From: Dastarcus helophoroides
Taxonomy: Eukaryota > Arthropoda > Insecta > Coleoptera > Bothrideridae
Length of the DNA stretch: 64,000 nt
Assembly (NCBI GenBank): GCA_028583605.1
Contig: CM053332.1
Span: forward strand, 21,208,297 to 21,272,296
Direction: 5' to 3'
Shown: positions 33,593 to 44,850 of the stretch, piece by piece
Layout of the letters: each line of letters begins with the position of its first letter
Numbering within the stretch: the first letter of the stretch is position 1
Position numbers and translations under genes: made by a program
Notes under the pieces: model-generated
What the model was told of the DNA's origin: nothing
The model's input: the letters and a program-made list of their open reading frames with translations, nothing else
Database searches by the model: none

Positions 33593-36500
33593 GCAATAAA
33601 TCTAAAGAGGTAAATAGTATGATGACGAACAAGGCAATGAAAATGGATACGAAAACACATAAAAACACAACAATAGAAAAAATAAATAAAAAGGAAAAAA
33701 CAGGAAAAGAAATTTGGAAAGTGGGAACATGGAATGTTAGAGAACTAAGGGGAAAAGAGGAGGAAATAATAGAAGAATTTGAAATGACAGGGATACAAAT
33801 ATTAACAATAACAGAAACGAAGAAGAAGGGGCAAGGGGAACTAGTGCTAGAAAATGGACACCTTTTAATTTACAGTGGAGTGGAACAAAATAAACATGCT
33901 GCGGCAGGGGTTGGGTGCATAATAGAGAAAGGATTAGTTGATAATATACTAAATTGGGAAGGCATTTCTGAAAGAATACTAAAAATAGAATTTGATGATA
34001 TATATGGGGAACGAATATGCATAATAATAGTGTATGGACCAAATGAAGATGATTTAGCGAGTAATAAAGATCAATTCTGGGAGGAACTAACATTGGCCAC
34101 AGAGACAGGTAAAGGTAAAATTATCGTAATGGGAGATTTTAACAGTAGGGTGGGTAAAAGAGAGAATAGAAATATAAATGTGATTGGAAACTGTGGGGGA
34201 AACAAAAATAAACAACAATGGGTTAAGAATGATAGAATATTGCATTTTGAACGATCTCATAATAACAAATACGTTTTATGAACACCAGGATATACATAAA
34301 TTTACAAGAATAGCGGAAAACAGAAAAGAAAGATCCATAATTGACTACGTACTTGTGCAAAGAAATAATAGGAAATCGATCACGGATGTAAGAGTCAAAA
34401 GAAGTGCGGAAATATTTAGTGATCATTACCTGGTTGTAGCAAAAATTAGGAAAAAGAAGAGGTGTAGGAGTGCCAACGAACGACACGAAACTGCACCAGT
34501 AAAAAAAGAAAATATTAAAACATACAGATTAAGAGAAAAAGATATAGCAAACAGTTATCACCAAATTCTTGAGGAAAAAATAAGTAATATAGAAAAGGAG
34601 ATTGAACAAAAAGATATTGAAGACATATGACAAATATTTAAGGAGGTAGTAATAGAAGCAGCTAAACAAGCATGTGGCACGATTACAACCAACGCCAATA
34701 AAAAGTTAACTGCCTGGTGGAACGATATAATCAAAAAAGAAGTTAAATTAAAAAAACAAGCGTGGAAAGAGTACTTAAATAATAACACCGCACAAAAATA
34801 CACTTTGTATAAGGAGAGAAGAACCAAAGTAAAAAAAATGGTTTTGGAAGCTAAACAGAAGGCATGGGAATGTTTTGGGAAAAAAATGGAGGAGACAAAT
34901 AAAGGAGATCGCAAGCCATTTTATAAAGCAGTGAAGACAATAAGAAAAGAAAAAGAAAAAAAATTGACGACTATAACAAGCAAAGAAGGCGCGTTACTAA
35001 AAGATGAGAATTTAATTATGAACAGATGGAAAGAATACTTTTACGAACTATTAAATCCACTGGAAACAGAGACACAAGAAGGCAAAGAAGTAACAACAAA
35101 TGACACAATAGCAGATGAAGAAATTGAAGTACTTACGATAGAGGAAATTGAAGAAGCAATCAAGGCAACAAAATGTGGAAAAGCACCCGGACATGATGGA
35201 ATAACACCAGATATGATTAAACACATGGGAAAGAAAGGTGTAAAACTCTTGTACAACATTTGTAATAAGGCATGGATAAAAGGAAACATACCTAAAGATT
35301 GGGGAATAGGTGTTATTATGCCCATATATAAAAAGGGAGATAGAAAACAATGCCAAAATTATCGAGGTATAACTTTATTGAGCACGGTAGCAAAGATATA
35401 TGAAAGGGTGTTAGCAAACAGGCTCCGTTTAGTAATAGAAACGCAATTAAGTGTATCCCAAAGTGGATTTAGAAGAGACCATAGTATACAGGACCATATA
35501 TTCACGATGAAACAACTTACGGATAAAATATTAAGACAACGGAGAGAGGCATATCTAGCGTTCATTGATCTTAAAAAGGCTTTCGACAGAGCACCCAGAA
35601 AAGAAATATGGATAAGTTTGGAACAACGAGGAGTCAGCCGAAAATTAATTGCTGGAATAAAAAGCATATATGAGGAAAATGCAAATTACGTCAGAACGCG
35701 AAATATGCAGTCTTCTACTTTCTACACAAGAGATGGTTTACGACAGGGAGGAGTACTTAGCCCATTACTATTCATTATCCTGATAGATGACATACTCAAA
35801 CAAACATGTACTAAAACAACAGGCCTACAAGTAGGATACTACAATCTACAAAAAGTCTGTATAAAAGAATGTGCATTTGCAGATGATATAGTAATAGTGG
35901 CCAATTCACCCGAAGACCTACAAACTAACTTAGAAATATGGAAAGATGCTCTAGAATCTAAGCAAATAAAAATAAATGTCAATAAAACAAAAGTAATGGC
36001 GATAACAGAAGATGAAAATAAAAAAATAAATATACGATTGGAAAATAAGGATATACAGCAGATCAAGGAATTCAAATATTTAGGAGTAATAATAGATAAT
36101 AAAGGAAATTAGGATAGGGACATCAATGAACGAATAGAGAAAGCACTTAAAGCATATTACAGTATGTGTGCAACCATAGCCAAGAAGAAAGAAATATCCA
36201 AAAATACGAAAATGTTGGTATACAAGACTATCTTCCAGCCGATACTACTATTTGAAAGTGAAACCTGGGTTTTAACGGAGAGAATGAAAAGCCGGATACA
36301 AGCAGTCGAGATGAAGTTCTTAAGAGCGATAAAGGGAATAAGTAGAATAGATCGAATAAGAAATCAAAAAGTGAGAGAAGAACTGGATGCTAAGCCTGTA
36401 TTAGAAATTGTCGAAGAAAAACAATTAGGTTGGTGGGGACATATACAAAGGATGAAAGATAACATGCAAGTAAAGAAAATATGGGAAGCAAGAACATCGG

Positions 36501-36637
36501 ACCGGAGACGTAGAGGCAGACCTAAAGAAAGATGGGATGACATCATTGATAAATTAATCCGAAAGAGACAATTAAATCTAAACGAAGCAAAAATTTTAGC
36601 GCTAAACAAAAAGGAATGGAAAACATTTTGTGAATAA
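33538..36637 (+). pseudogene. LINE ORF2: APE endonuclease plus reverse transcriptase, frameshift and two stops
   Basis: Frame 1 from 33538: IWKVGTWNVREL, ITETKKKGQGE and IVMGDFNSRVG are endonuclease motifs. After one extra G in TGTGGGGG (about 34194-34200) it continues in frame 2: INNNGLRMIEYCILND, IDYVLVQ, SDHYLVVAKI. TGA at 34628-34630 (probably Trp) precedes IFKEVVIEAA. The RT follows: KAPGHDGITPDMIK, IMPIYKKGDR, NYRGITLLST, AFIDLKKAFDRAPR, GLRQGGVLSPLLF, then FADD (35876-35887) and FKYLGVIID. TAG at 36110-36112 interrupts; after it come GWWGHIQRMKDN and RRRGRPKERWDD, typical of RTE-like C-termini. The endonuclease is of the craniofacial-development-protein-2-like type found in RTE-like elements. 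RTE-like is my best clade call, but ORF1 is L1-like, so clade is uncertain. Three lesions in 3.1 kb. Confidence 0.92.
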
Positions 36638-36927
36638 AATAGAGAATACCAATCCCGACACCTTACGGTATAAGGGAATTGATTATATATATACAATTTT
36701 ATTCCATATCTAATTTTTGGTCTTCTATTCATTATTCCTATTCTATGTAAAATAAACTAACCTCCTAATTTGTGAACTGTCATGAGGTGACGTTTTCAAT
36801 AAATTTAAATATCACGCACTCGCATTTTAAAAAACTGTTTAGAAAATTGTCAACAAACCATAAAAATTTGAATATTTCCAAACTGGGCCGAAGAAATGTT
36901 AAATAAATTGAAAAAAAAGTTAGCAAT

Positions 36928-38630
36928 GTTGCCGACCTTATTTGGATCACCCTGTATGAGTCAAAATATTACACCAAACATTGATCTGATCCTATATTAA
37001 AATTCTCCAATGTTTTACCAAACACGCAGTTGTTCTACAGTTCAACACTGATTACTCATATTCAAATCCAAGTAGAATCGCGGATGACCATCGGGAAAAA
37101 TTAAATTGCCCCTTTTGTTGTGTGTTTTCAGCTTCACAGAAGCTGGTTAACCCAAACACACCGACAAAAGGGCAAGCTTGTACCTTTTCTTATGAAAATA
37201 TAAAGCTAACCACCATTCTGTCACTATCAAGGACCCTCGAGAGATCTGATTAGCACACCGAGTTGTTAATCACGAAATACAATAGAACCACTTTACACAC
37301 TAGTTATCTTAGCCCCTTGGGATGCCCCAGCTTTTTAATTAGGTCATTTTATTAAGTGACTTGCGTTTTCTTGAATATGATGCGCCTTGCGACAAAGAAC
37401 TGTGATCATTAGAAATTGAAAATGAATATGATCTTAAAGAAGCTTTATATTTTATTAAATTCTTCTACTTGCATTTCCCATTTATATTGAGGATGTCAGG
37501 AATGCTGCAGTTATTTGCGAAGTTTCGTATTATTAAAAATGACATTTCTATTTTTCCTGAAGTTGCATTTCGTTTTTGTTAAAGTTCTCAAACCTCGGGC
37601 GCACTCGCAGATCCTTTATATTGCAACATTATTGACGTACATTTTTGTTGCAGGTATGTTTGTCGTGCACATGCAAACTGAAACAGCTGCAAACAAACGT
37701 AAGTGATCCGTAATTGTATTGTTTAATAACATGGCAGCTTGTAGCATATTTACTCTTTTGGAAAAAATAGCAATTATAACTTTTTTTCTACTTATAAGCA
37801 TTGCCATGTATTTTATAAGCTTACAAATTCAAATAACAATAATTAAAGTGGTGAAAGTAAGCAGAAATATTTTCACAGCTACTTCTGTTGCCAATGCAGC
37901 GGTTAATCATGCTTTGGGCGAGTTTGCTTGGACCTATAAAGTCAAAACTCGTATACTTTTTTCAGCTTCCCACTTTAAAGTTATCAACGATATTTGACCC
38001 GAGCTTTTTGTGTTCCAAATGAACCAAAGCTGATGCTTTTCGAGATAAGAAGCATGACAACTTGATATCTTTGTAAGAACAATAGGAATTTAGCAAAGCA
38101 AATTAATTTCTTACTAATGTACCCTTAAAACTTACCAAAGTTTAGTTTGAAAGCTGAAGTTAACACGCCGTAACTTATAAATTAACGGCACAACCAACGA
38201 TGGTGATTTTCGTTTTGTATAATTAAGCGTCCTGTTATATAAAAAGCTTTTCGCTATCAAGCTGAAGCCTTATTTAGTTGAGTAATAAAACGTAGTTGTA
38301 ATTTTCGTCTGCAAAATCCATCGGATAGCAATATATTTGGAATTAGCCGTTGAGCGCAATTAAAACAGTTTCCACTTAATGAGAGAGCGGAAGTATTTTT
38401 TGCTCTCAAATAATGTAACCGTCTAGCTGCGTCTTAATAAAACTTCCTTTTCTCTAGTAATAAAGAGGAATTTTTTTAATTCTTTTGCTCAAGGCGTAAT
38501 AAAGCGTTTTTTACCTAAAACTTTCTTGTGGCGCACGCTTTACTTGGTTTCTCATCGCTTTGACCAGCTCATTTACTATTTTTAGCAAACATATTTTTCC
38601 CCATTTAAATGTCACGTCGGTTTAGACGTT
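36928..38630. other. Unassigned DNA, possibly host unique sequence
   Basis: No protein family recognised. Two overlapping open frames (37515-37706, 37719-37997; the latter with a hydrophobic stretch) lack support. A possible 45-base exon at 37654-37698 is noted in the findings. Confidence 0.4.
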
Positions 38631-38632
38631 TT

Positions 38633-39600
38633 ATTTAGAAGTTCCAAGAGCGAAATGCACTTTATTGCACTTTAACGTGGCATAAAATTTTACGAACTTT
38701 ACCGCTTTTGGTGAATTTTAATAGGTAATGAAGAAGATTTAAATGAAAGCTTTCAGGTTTTTGCATTGGGGTAGTTCATATTTTATTTGGGATGGGTTGA
38801 TGTTGGCTGTTTTAACTTTAGTGCAAGTTTAATTGCTTTGATTTGTTCTCTTGGACGTTTTATAGCGTATTGGGTACAGAAAAACTCACGTTATATCGAG
38901 GTATGAATAGTTCTGTTTTGAAAAAATTAATTGAGAATACAACAACAACAACAACATAATATTAATTTAGAAGTTTGAAGAGCAAAATGCAATTTATTAC
39001 ACATTAACGTGGCATAAAATTTTACAAACTTTGCCGCTTTTTGTGAATTTTAATAAATATTGAAGAAGATTCAAATGAAAGCTTTCAGATTTTTTGCATT
39101 GTGGTAGTTCATATTTTATCTGGGATGGGTTAATGTTGGCTGTTTTAACTTTAATGCAAGTTTAATTGCTTTGATTTATTCTCTTGGACGTTTAATAGCA
39201 TTTATATTGGGCACAGAAAAACTCCCGTTATATCAATGTTTTAATAGTTCTATTTTAAAAAAATTGATTGAGAATACAACAACAACATAATTTTCATTTA
39301 AAAGTTTGAAGAGCAAAATGCAATTTATTACACTTTAACGGGGCATAAAATTTTACAAACTTTGCCGCTTTTAGTGAATTTTAATAGATAATGAAGAAGA
39401 TTTAAATGAAAGCTTTTAGGTATTTGCATTGGAGTAGTTTATATTTTATTTGGGATGAATTGAAATTGGTTGTTCCAACTTAATTGCTTTCATTTTTTAT
39501 TTTAGTTTGGGTATCGTGCCTAATTCTTTAAGGAAAAACTTGCGTTATATTAAGTTATGAATAGTTCTGTTTTAGGAAAATTGGTTGAGAATGCAACATC
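38633..39600. repeat. Tandem repeat, three ~330-bp units
   Basis: Units starting TTTAGAAGTT.GAAGAGC lie near 38633, 38963 and 39296. They share GGCATAAAATTTTAC, CTTTGCCGCTTTT and GAGAATACAACAACAAC. They differ by many substitutions and a deletion in unit 3, so the array is old. Confidence 0.87.
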
Positions 39601-39609
39601 ATTTCTTTG

Positions 39610-39990
39610 TTCTTCATGGTAAACCCTTATTGACCGGAAATATTATGTTTTTTTCAATTTATTTAACATTTCTTCGGCCCAGTTTGGAAATATTTAAATT
39701 TTTTATGGTTTGTTGACAATTTTCTAAACAATTTTTGAAATACGACTACGTGATATTTAAATTTATTGAAAACGTCACTTCATGACAGTTTACAAATTAA
39801 GAGGTTAGTTTATTTTACATAGAATAGGAATAATGAAAAATAGAAGACCAAAAATTAAATGTGGAAAGAATAAAAATTTTGTTTTTTTAATAAATTAAAA
39901 TAAAATTGTTTAGAAAATTGTCAACAAACCATAAAAAATTTAAATATTTCCAAACTGGGCCGAAGAAATGTTAAATAAATTGAAAAAAAA
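39610..39990. mobile_element. Hammerhead-family element without ribozyme (copy 4)
   Basis: Begins TTCTTCATGGTAAACCCTTA, has both arms and ends TTAAATAAATTG plus A run. ATTTCTTTG at 39601-39609 and 39996-40004 is the target duplication (longer with one mismatch). The central ribozyme-bearing part is deleted. Confidence 0.82.
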
Positions 39991-40044
39991 ACATAATTTC
40001 TTTGGTAACAAAAACTACTAATACCTGTCAAAATTTTGTTTTTT

Positions 40045-40375
40045 TACAACTATTAAAGTTTATTAACCATAAGTGCAATAACAAATACACTAAAAAACAA
40101 AATTTAAGAATTAAAAAAATTTAAATGTTTAGGTGATTTTAAACAAACTGTAACTTGGTGAAAAATGAAGGTACAAAAAATCAAAAAATTAAAAATTGTA
40201 GTTTTAGATGTGTAGTCTTGGGGCCCTACCTTTAACATTTTTTAGCGCCAGTGGTTTTTAAATAATTCTAAATAACCATCGATACAATTTTTTTTTAACT
40301 TTTTTGTTTTTGGTCTAAGGACTTAGGAAAAATTTTCGACTTGACCATTATATGGTCCAGGTAGTTTATTTATTT
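40045..40375 (+). repeat. Dispersed repeat family D, copy 1
   Basis: Shares GAAAAAT.A...TAC..AAAATC, AAAATTGTAG, TTTTTAGCGCCAGTGGTTTT, ACCATCGA and a closing CCATTATATGGTCCAGGTAG with 40905-41300 (plus) and 45590-45960 (minus). No coding frame. Type unknown. Confidence 0.65.
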
Positions 40376-40392
40376 ATTTAGCTTAAGTTGTC

Positions 40393-40686
40393 CTATAATG
40401 CACAGACCAATAGGTTTGAACATTTATTAGATTCGAAGTTTGGAAACCAAATACCGGTTTCGATCTTGTTAGATCTCGTCAGTTTGGTATATCCAACTCG
40501 AATGCTAATAAATGTTCCAACAAGTAGGTACGCCTGTGAATGTTTTAGTACCTACTTGTTGGAACATTTATTAGCATTCGAGTTGGATATACCAAACTGA
40601 CGAGATCTAACAAGATCGAAACCGGTATTTGGTTTCCAAACTTCGAATCTAATAAATGTTCAAACCTATTGGTCTGTGCATTATAG
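40393..40686. repeat. Perfect 138-bp-arm palindrome with 18-base spacer
   Basis: Arms 40393-40530 and 40549-40686 are exact reverse complements as I read them, with no mismatch over 138 bases. The spacer is CGCCTGTGAATGTTTTAG. Each arm itself contains an imperfect inverted pair (GAACATTTATTAG and CTAATAAATGTTC), so a four-way fold is possible. Two open frames on opposite strands are mirror images of the palindrome. It is either very young, maintained by gene conversion, or an assembly or cloning artefact. Confidence 0.93.
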
Positions 40687-40904
40687 AATCCTTGTCTTCT
40701 GGGAACTCTCCTAGAGAGCAACCGCTTCGCTAGGTGGCAGTGTTTCAACTGTTGGTAGTTCAGCTACCTATGATTCGCCACTATACACGCCGCCTGGAGG
40801 GCTGCATGAATTTGTAGTCTAGGTTGCATTCTTCTTGCATAGCTTAAGTTGTGTTTAAGGACTTTCATGCAACTGTTTATTGTCTTAATTTTTGGGAACA
40901 TTTT
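40687..40904. other. GC-richer unassigned segment
   Basis: Contains GCTTCGCTAGGTGGCAGTG and ACACGCCGCCTGGAGGGCTG. It differs in composition from its flanks and may be an element fragment. No frame recognised. Confidence 0.3.
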
Positions 40905-41300
40905 AAATACACTAAAGAATAAAAAAAATCCAAATTTTTAGTTCATCTTCAAAAGGCTCTAACTAGGTGAAAAATAGTCATACCGAAAATCTAAAAAAAA
41001 GAAAATTGTAGCTCAAAGTGTCTAGTTTTTGAATCCAAGCTCTTAAATTCTTGACGGTTAACAATTTTCATCAAATCTTAAATAAATCATCGACAAAAAA
41101 TTTTGAAATTTTTTTTTGTTTTCTTTGATACACTCACTTAAAAATTTTTTGGCCTAACCACTATATAAACCAGATAGATCGTTTAGTTGGCTTTAATTTT
41201 TAATTTTAACGTCATCGATGCGACAATTAGTCGTTAAGATATCAGTCTTTGAATAAAAAAGGATCATTTTGTCCTTGACTATCGATACCTCAGCAACCAG
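40905..41300 (+). repeat. Dispersed repeat family D, copy 2
   Basis: Aligns with 40045-40375 and the inverse of 45590-45960: GGCTCTAACTAGG, TAGTCATACCGAAAATC, AAAATTGTAGCTCAA, AATCATCGACAAAAAATTTT and GATATCAGTCTTTGAAT. Confidence 0.65.
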
Positions 41301-41659
41301 TGATCACACAAAAAGTTAAAGATAGGTTTTGAAAACTTCAATTGATTTTTCACAAGAAACAATCAACGGTTTTTCAAAAAAAAATTAAACAAAAACTATC
41401 TTAAACGTTTTGTTAAGGGTTTACAAAAAGGATTAAAAAACAATCTTTGAAAAACGTGTACATAAAAATCGAAATTCATTTTGGGGTACCAATTTTTTTT
41501 CAATTTAATTTAAAAAAAAGTAGTTTAATTACAGATGCAGCGGCTGAATTGCATTGGAAATGATTTGACAGTGTTTTTTTAAGTTTTCTGGAGTCATTAA
41601 ATAATTTATTTTTTTTATAACCTCGAAATTCTTTTTTGGAATATAATTTTTAAAGATTT

Positions 41660-42020
41660 AAACTCCTGTATGCCAACGAATAATAAAGCGCGCATTATTG
41701 GGGAGAAGTATGAGAGACAGAGTCACAAGTGAAGCCATTAGAGGGAGAACAAGGGTCGTCGATGTCATAGAACGTGTAACCACTAATAAATGGTGTTGAG
41801 CAGGATTTTTCGCCAAAGATAATATTAAATGGACAAAGATGATAATACAATGGAGACCCAGGGAGACTAAACAAAGTGTCGGACGCCCTCAAACAAGATG
41901 GAGAGATGATAATCAGAGGCAAGCTGGCGAAAACTGAATCTTGAATGCTCAAGATAGAGAGTGGTGAAAAAACTTGGAAAAGGCCTACGTCCAGGAGTGG
42001 ATAAGAACGAATTACAGAAA
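41660..42020 (+). pseudogene. RTE-like LINE ORF2 C-terminal fragment
   Basis: From ATG 41710 the frame reads RDRVTSEAIRGRTRVVDVIE, a TGA, then KWTKMIIQWRPRETKQSVGR, PQTRWRDD, AGEN, a stop where Trp is expected, and AQDREWWKNLEKAYVQEW. This tail (WRPR..GRPQTRW..D and AYVQ.W) is characteristic of RTE/BovB-like LINEs. It is a different family from the 32.5-kb LINE. Two stops are present. A purine-rich GAA microsatellite follows directly, as expected for an RTE-type 3' end. Confidence 0.85.
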
Positions 42021-42153
42021 AGGAAGAAAAAAAAAAGAAGAAGGAGAAGAAAAAGAAAAAGAAGAAGAAGAAGAAAAAGAAGGAGAAGAAGAAAAAGAAG
42101 GAGAAGAAGAAAAAAAAGACGAAGAATAAGAAGAAAAAGGAGAGGAAGGATTA
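42021..42153 (+). repeat. GAA/AAG-rich microsatellite, left part
   Basis: 3' tail of the preceding LINE fragment, continued at 44767-44850 after the pogo-like insertion. The Lys/Arg-only frame here is not a gene. Confidence 0.9.
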
Positions 42154-42372
42154 TAGGGGGAAGTCCCGTAACGCCGGACGGCACCTAACGTCGGACACTC
42201 GAAGTATCTCGACAAGCCGCAACGGGTTTGTTTAAAAAGCAGGTGATAGGGGCGCGGGGGAACGTAACAATACACGATCGCGGGTCCTGGTTCGCCAATG
42301 TCGCGCAACGCCTAGGTGAGAACAGTTGATTGCTGTTTTTGGTGGAAATACATTGCGTCACGTAAGATCAAA

Positions 42373-42623
42373 GTAAGTATAACTACAATGGTTTTTAGTT
42401 TATGTGGTTTTGATAATTGTTATTTTATGTCATAGTTAATACATATCTAAAATTTGTAATATTTTTTGTCGAATTCCATAGCAGTTTTTGTATATGACAA
42501 TTAATTTAAGGATTCTCTGTCCCCTAGTACCGGACACAAAAGCTTCCCCTAATATCGAACAATAAAAAAACAATTTTTTCATGAAATATTATACTTTTTG
42601 ATCATTATTATCTATTGTTTTAG
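42373..42623 (+). other. Predicted 5' UTR intron of pogo-like copy B
   Basis: Donor CAAA|GTAAGTAT, acceptor TATTGTTTTAG|AAGAAC, 251 bp, with the ATG 20 bases downstream. Identical in length to the interval in copies A and C. Confidence 0.6.
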
Positions 42624-42643
42624 AAGAACAAAGAGATATCGAA

Positions 42644-44511
42644 ATGGAGAAGACGAAAAAGAAAGGAAAATGGGACCAAAGTAATTTACAAACTGCGATA
42701 AACAATGTTTTGACAAAAAAAATGAGTTTGAGAGAAGCTTCATTGCGTTATAATATTCCAAAAAGCACCTTACATAATAAAATATCGTCATTAAACCGTG
42801 GACAAGAAGTGTCGTTGCAACCAAAGTTAGGTAGATTCACTAATACCTTCACACCAAAATACGAAGAACTCTTGTGCAGCATGTGAAAGATTTATCTAAT
42901 AGGTGTCTGGCGTTAACAAAACAGGAATTTTTGAAGTTGGCTTACGATTTAGTTGAGGCTTTGAAGATCCCTCATCGCTTTAATAAAGAGAAAGGAGCTG
43001 CTGGTAAACACTTTTACTACGATTTCATGCAGAGACATCAGGACGTATCGCTGAGATCACCAGAGTCGACAAGCATAATGAGGGCTGTGGGGTTTAACAA
43101 ACCCCAAGTTGATCTCTTTTTTAATAATCTTGACAGAATGATGACACAATTCAAATTTCCACCTTCAAAAATTTATAACTGTGACGAAACTGGAGTCAGC
43201 TGCGTACAAAAACACCAAATGGTACTTGCTCCAAAAGCTGTTCGACAAGTAGGAAAGCTCACTTCTGCTGAGAGGGGCAAAAATATTGCAGTCTTATTTT
43301 GCATGAGTGCCAACGGCCATTTCATTCCGCCTTTCTTTGTCTTTCCTAGGCAAAGAATGAATGATCGGCTCATGATAAATGCTCCAGCCGAAAGCGTAGG
43401 CGTGGCTCAGCCAAAAGACTGGATGAATAGTGATATTTTTCTTCAATGGCTACAATTATTCAAGAAACACTCTTGTCCGACAAAAGAGAGCCCTGCTCTG
43501 ATACTTCTGGATGGACATTGTAGTCACAAGACATTAGCAGTCATCAATTTTTGCCGAGAAAACGATATTCATTTGATAAGCTCGCCACCACACACTACCC
43601 ACAAACTACAGCCGCTAGACAGAACGTTTATGAAACGATTTAAAGATGCCTACAACCAACGTTGCGATGCGTGGATAAGAGCAAATGCTGGATCTCGAAT
43701 AACTGACTACGATATTGCCGGTCTCGTCAGTGAAGCATTTACAAAAGTAGCTCGTCTAGAAATTGCAGTGTCCGGCTTCAAATACACAGGAATTCAGCCA
43801 TTCAATAGAGATATATTTTCTGATCTGGATTATTTACCTGGCGATATGACCAACATTCCGTTAGAAAACCCACAAATATCCTCAAACGCACCAGGTACTA
43901 GCAAAGAAGTTCCTGTTTCCTCCAGTGACTTAACTGAAGCTGGCAGCTCGTCGACGAACTGCGATTTGGAGCAGTCCATTAATAAGGACACACAAGGACC
44001 CTCAGAGGCTTCTAAACAATCTACATTCGAAAAAAATATCAACAGTCTTAAGCCATTGACTAACCTTGATCCAGATGTAGTCCAGGTTATCCATAATTTG
44101 TCACCATTGCCGGCTGCTGCAAAAAAACGATCGCTTGCTCGAAAGAGAAAATGCAAAAAAAGTGAAATTTTAACTTCATCACCGTACAAAATTCTTGTAG
44201 AGGAGAAAGAAAATGAAAAAAACGTTAACGAGAAAAATAAAGCAGTGGGAAATAAATTTAGGACAGCAACGAAAGAGAAAGGGAAACAGACCAAAGGAGT
44301 AAAAGCCAAAGGGAATAGCGGAAATAAAGCAAAGAAAAAGACATCGTTGGCTGAAACATCTGACACGAGAACTATTTGCGTAGTTTGCTTAGAGGATCAC
44401 AATGAAGACTGGATACAGTGCTCCAGCTGCCGTGGATGGGCACATGAAGCATGTGCAGATATCCCTGAATGTTCAGAATGCTACATATGCGATCGATATA
44501 CGATGGGTTGA
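42644..44511 (+). pseudogene. pogo-like transposase with PHD finger, copy B, single-base frameshift
   Basis: ATG 42644 opens the pipsqueak-type helix-turn-helix. One base is lost at 42874-42875 (CTCTTGTGCAG against CTCTTAGTGCAG in copies A and C), ending the first frame at 42886. The rest is open from 42874 to TGA 44511. DDE residues sit in YNCDETGV, LLDGHCSH and LQPLDRTF. The second motif keeps Gly after Asp, which copies A and C replace with Arg. The GKLTSAERGKN block lost from copy A is present. In the PHD finger the penultimate metal Cys is Tyr (CDRYTMG). Otherwise nearly identical to the sister copies. Confidence 0.93.
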
Positions 44512-44766
44512 AGATGTCCGGTACTAAGGGTTTGAAGTAAAGTCCGTCCGGTACTAGGTGCCATTTGCTGAGATTTATTTTTTTACTGTCAAAGTTTGAT
44601 TTAAGATTGTTCTTATGTTTAAGCAGAGTTATAAGTTTTGTTAATTTAATTTGATTTTATATTTTGTTAATAAAATAATTTCATTATTAAAGCTTAATTT
44701 GTTGAAACAGTTTTTTCTTTATTGTTTAAATACCTTAAGTGTCCGACACTTGGGGACTTCCCCCTA

Positions 44767-44850
44767 ATAAGAGGAAAAAGAAGAAGAGTAAGAAAAAGAA
44801 GAATTATAATAAGAAGAAGATGACGATGAAGATAATAAAGAAGAAGAGCT
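44767..44850 (+). repeat. GAA-rich microsatellite, right part
   Basis: Continuation of 42021-42153 across the pogo-like insertion. Confidence 0.85.

Larger units (their letters stand above)
32473..36692 (+). mobile_element. Near-complete two-ORF LINE, 4.2 kb
   Basis: Bounded by ACAATTTTATTC at 32461-32472 and 36693-36704, an exact 12-bp target duplication. The 3' end is a short TA-rich tail (GATTATATATAT). A 343-bp 5' UTR precedes ORF1. ORF1 and ORF2 overlap in different frames. Four lesions in all, so insertion is moderately recent. Confidence 0.94.
32218..36915 (+). mobile_element. Hammerhead-family element split by a LINE (copy 3)
   Basis: The left part 32218-32472 begins TCTTCATGGTAGACC and carries an intact-looking hammerhead. 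The right part 36693-36915 holds the arm that ends TTAAATAAATTG and an A run. Outer flanks AAAGGTAGCAAT (32206-32217) and AAAGTTAGCAAT (36916-36927) are a 12-bp duplication with one mismatch. The LINE insertion (own entry) separates the halves, so this copy is older than the LINE. The left inverted arm is largely deleted. Confidence 0.82.
42156..44764 (+). mobile_element. pogo-like DNA transposon, copy B (2,609 bp)
   Basis: GGGGGAAGTCCC (42156-42167) and GGGACTTCCCCC (44753-44764) inverted ends with TA at 42154-42155 and 44765-44766. Inserted into the GAA microsatellite of a LINE. Same length as copy C. Confidence 0.95.

Noticed and set aside
37719..37997. 92-codon protein with a hydrophobic segment
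   Set aside because: AT-rich DNA often yields such frames; an overlapping frame exists on the other strand and no motif is recognised.
40388..40748. Two nearly identical small proteins on opposite strands
   Set aside because: They are mirror images created by the perfect palindrome.
41961..42188. 75-codon Lys/Arg-rich frame
   Set aside because: Reads through the GAA microsatellite and into the pogo-like terminal repeat.
42012..42308. 98-codon minus frame at the pogo-like end, also at 28461-28667
   Set aside because: Lies across the terminal repeat and microsatellite; shared only because the element end is shared.
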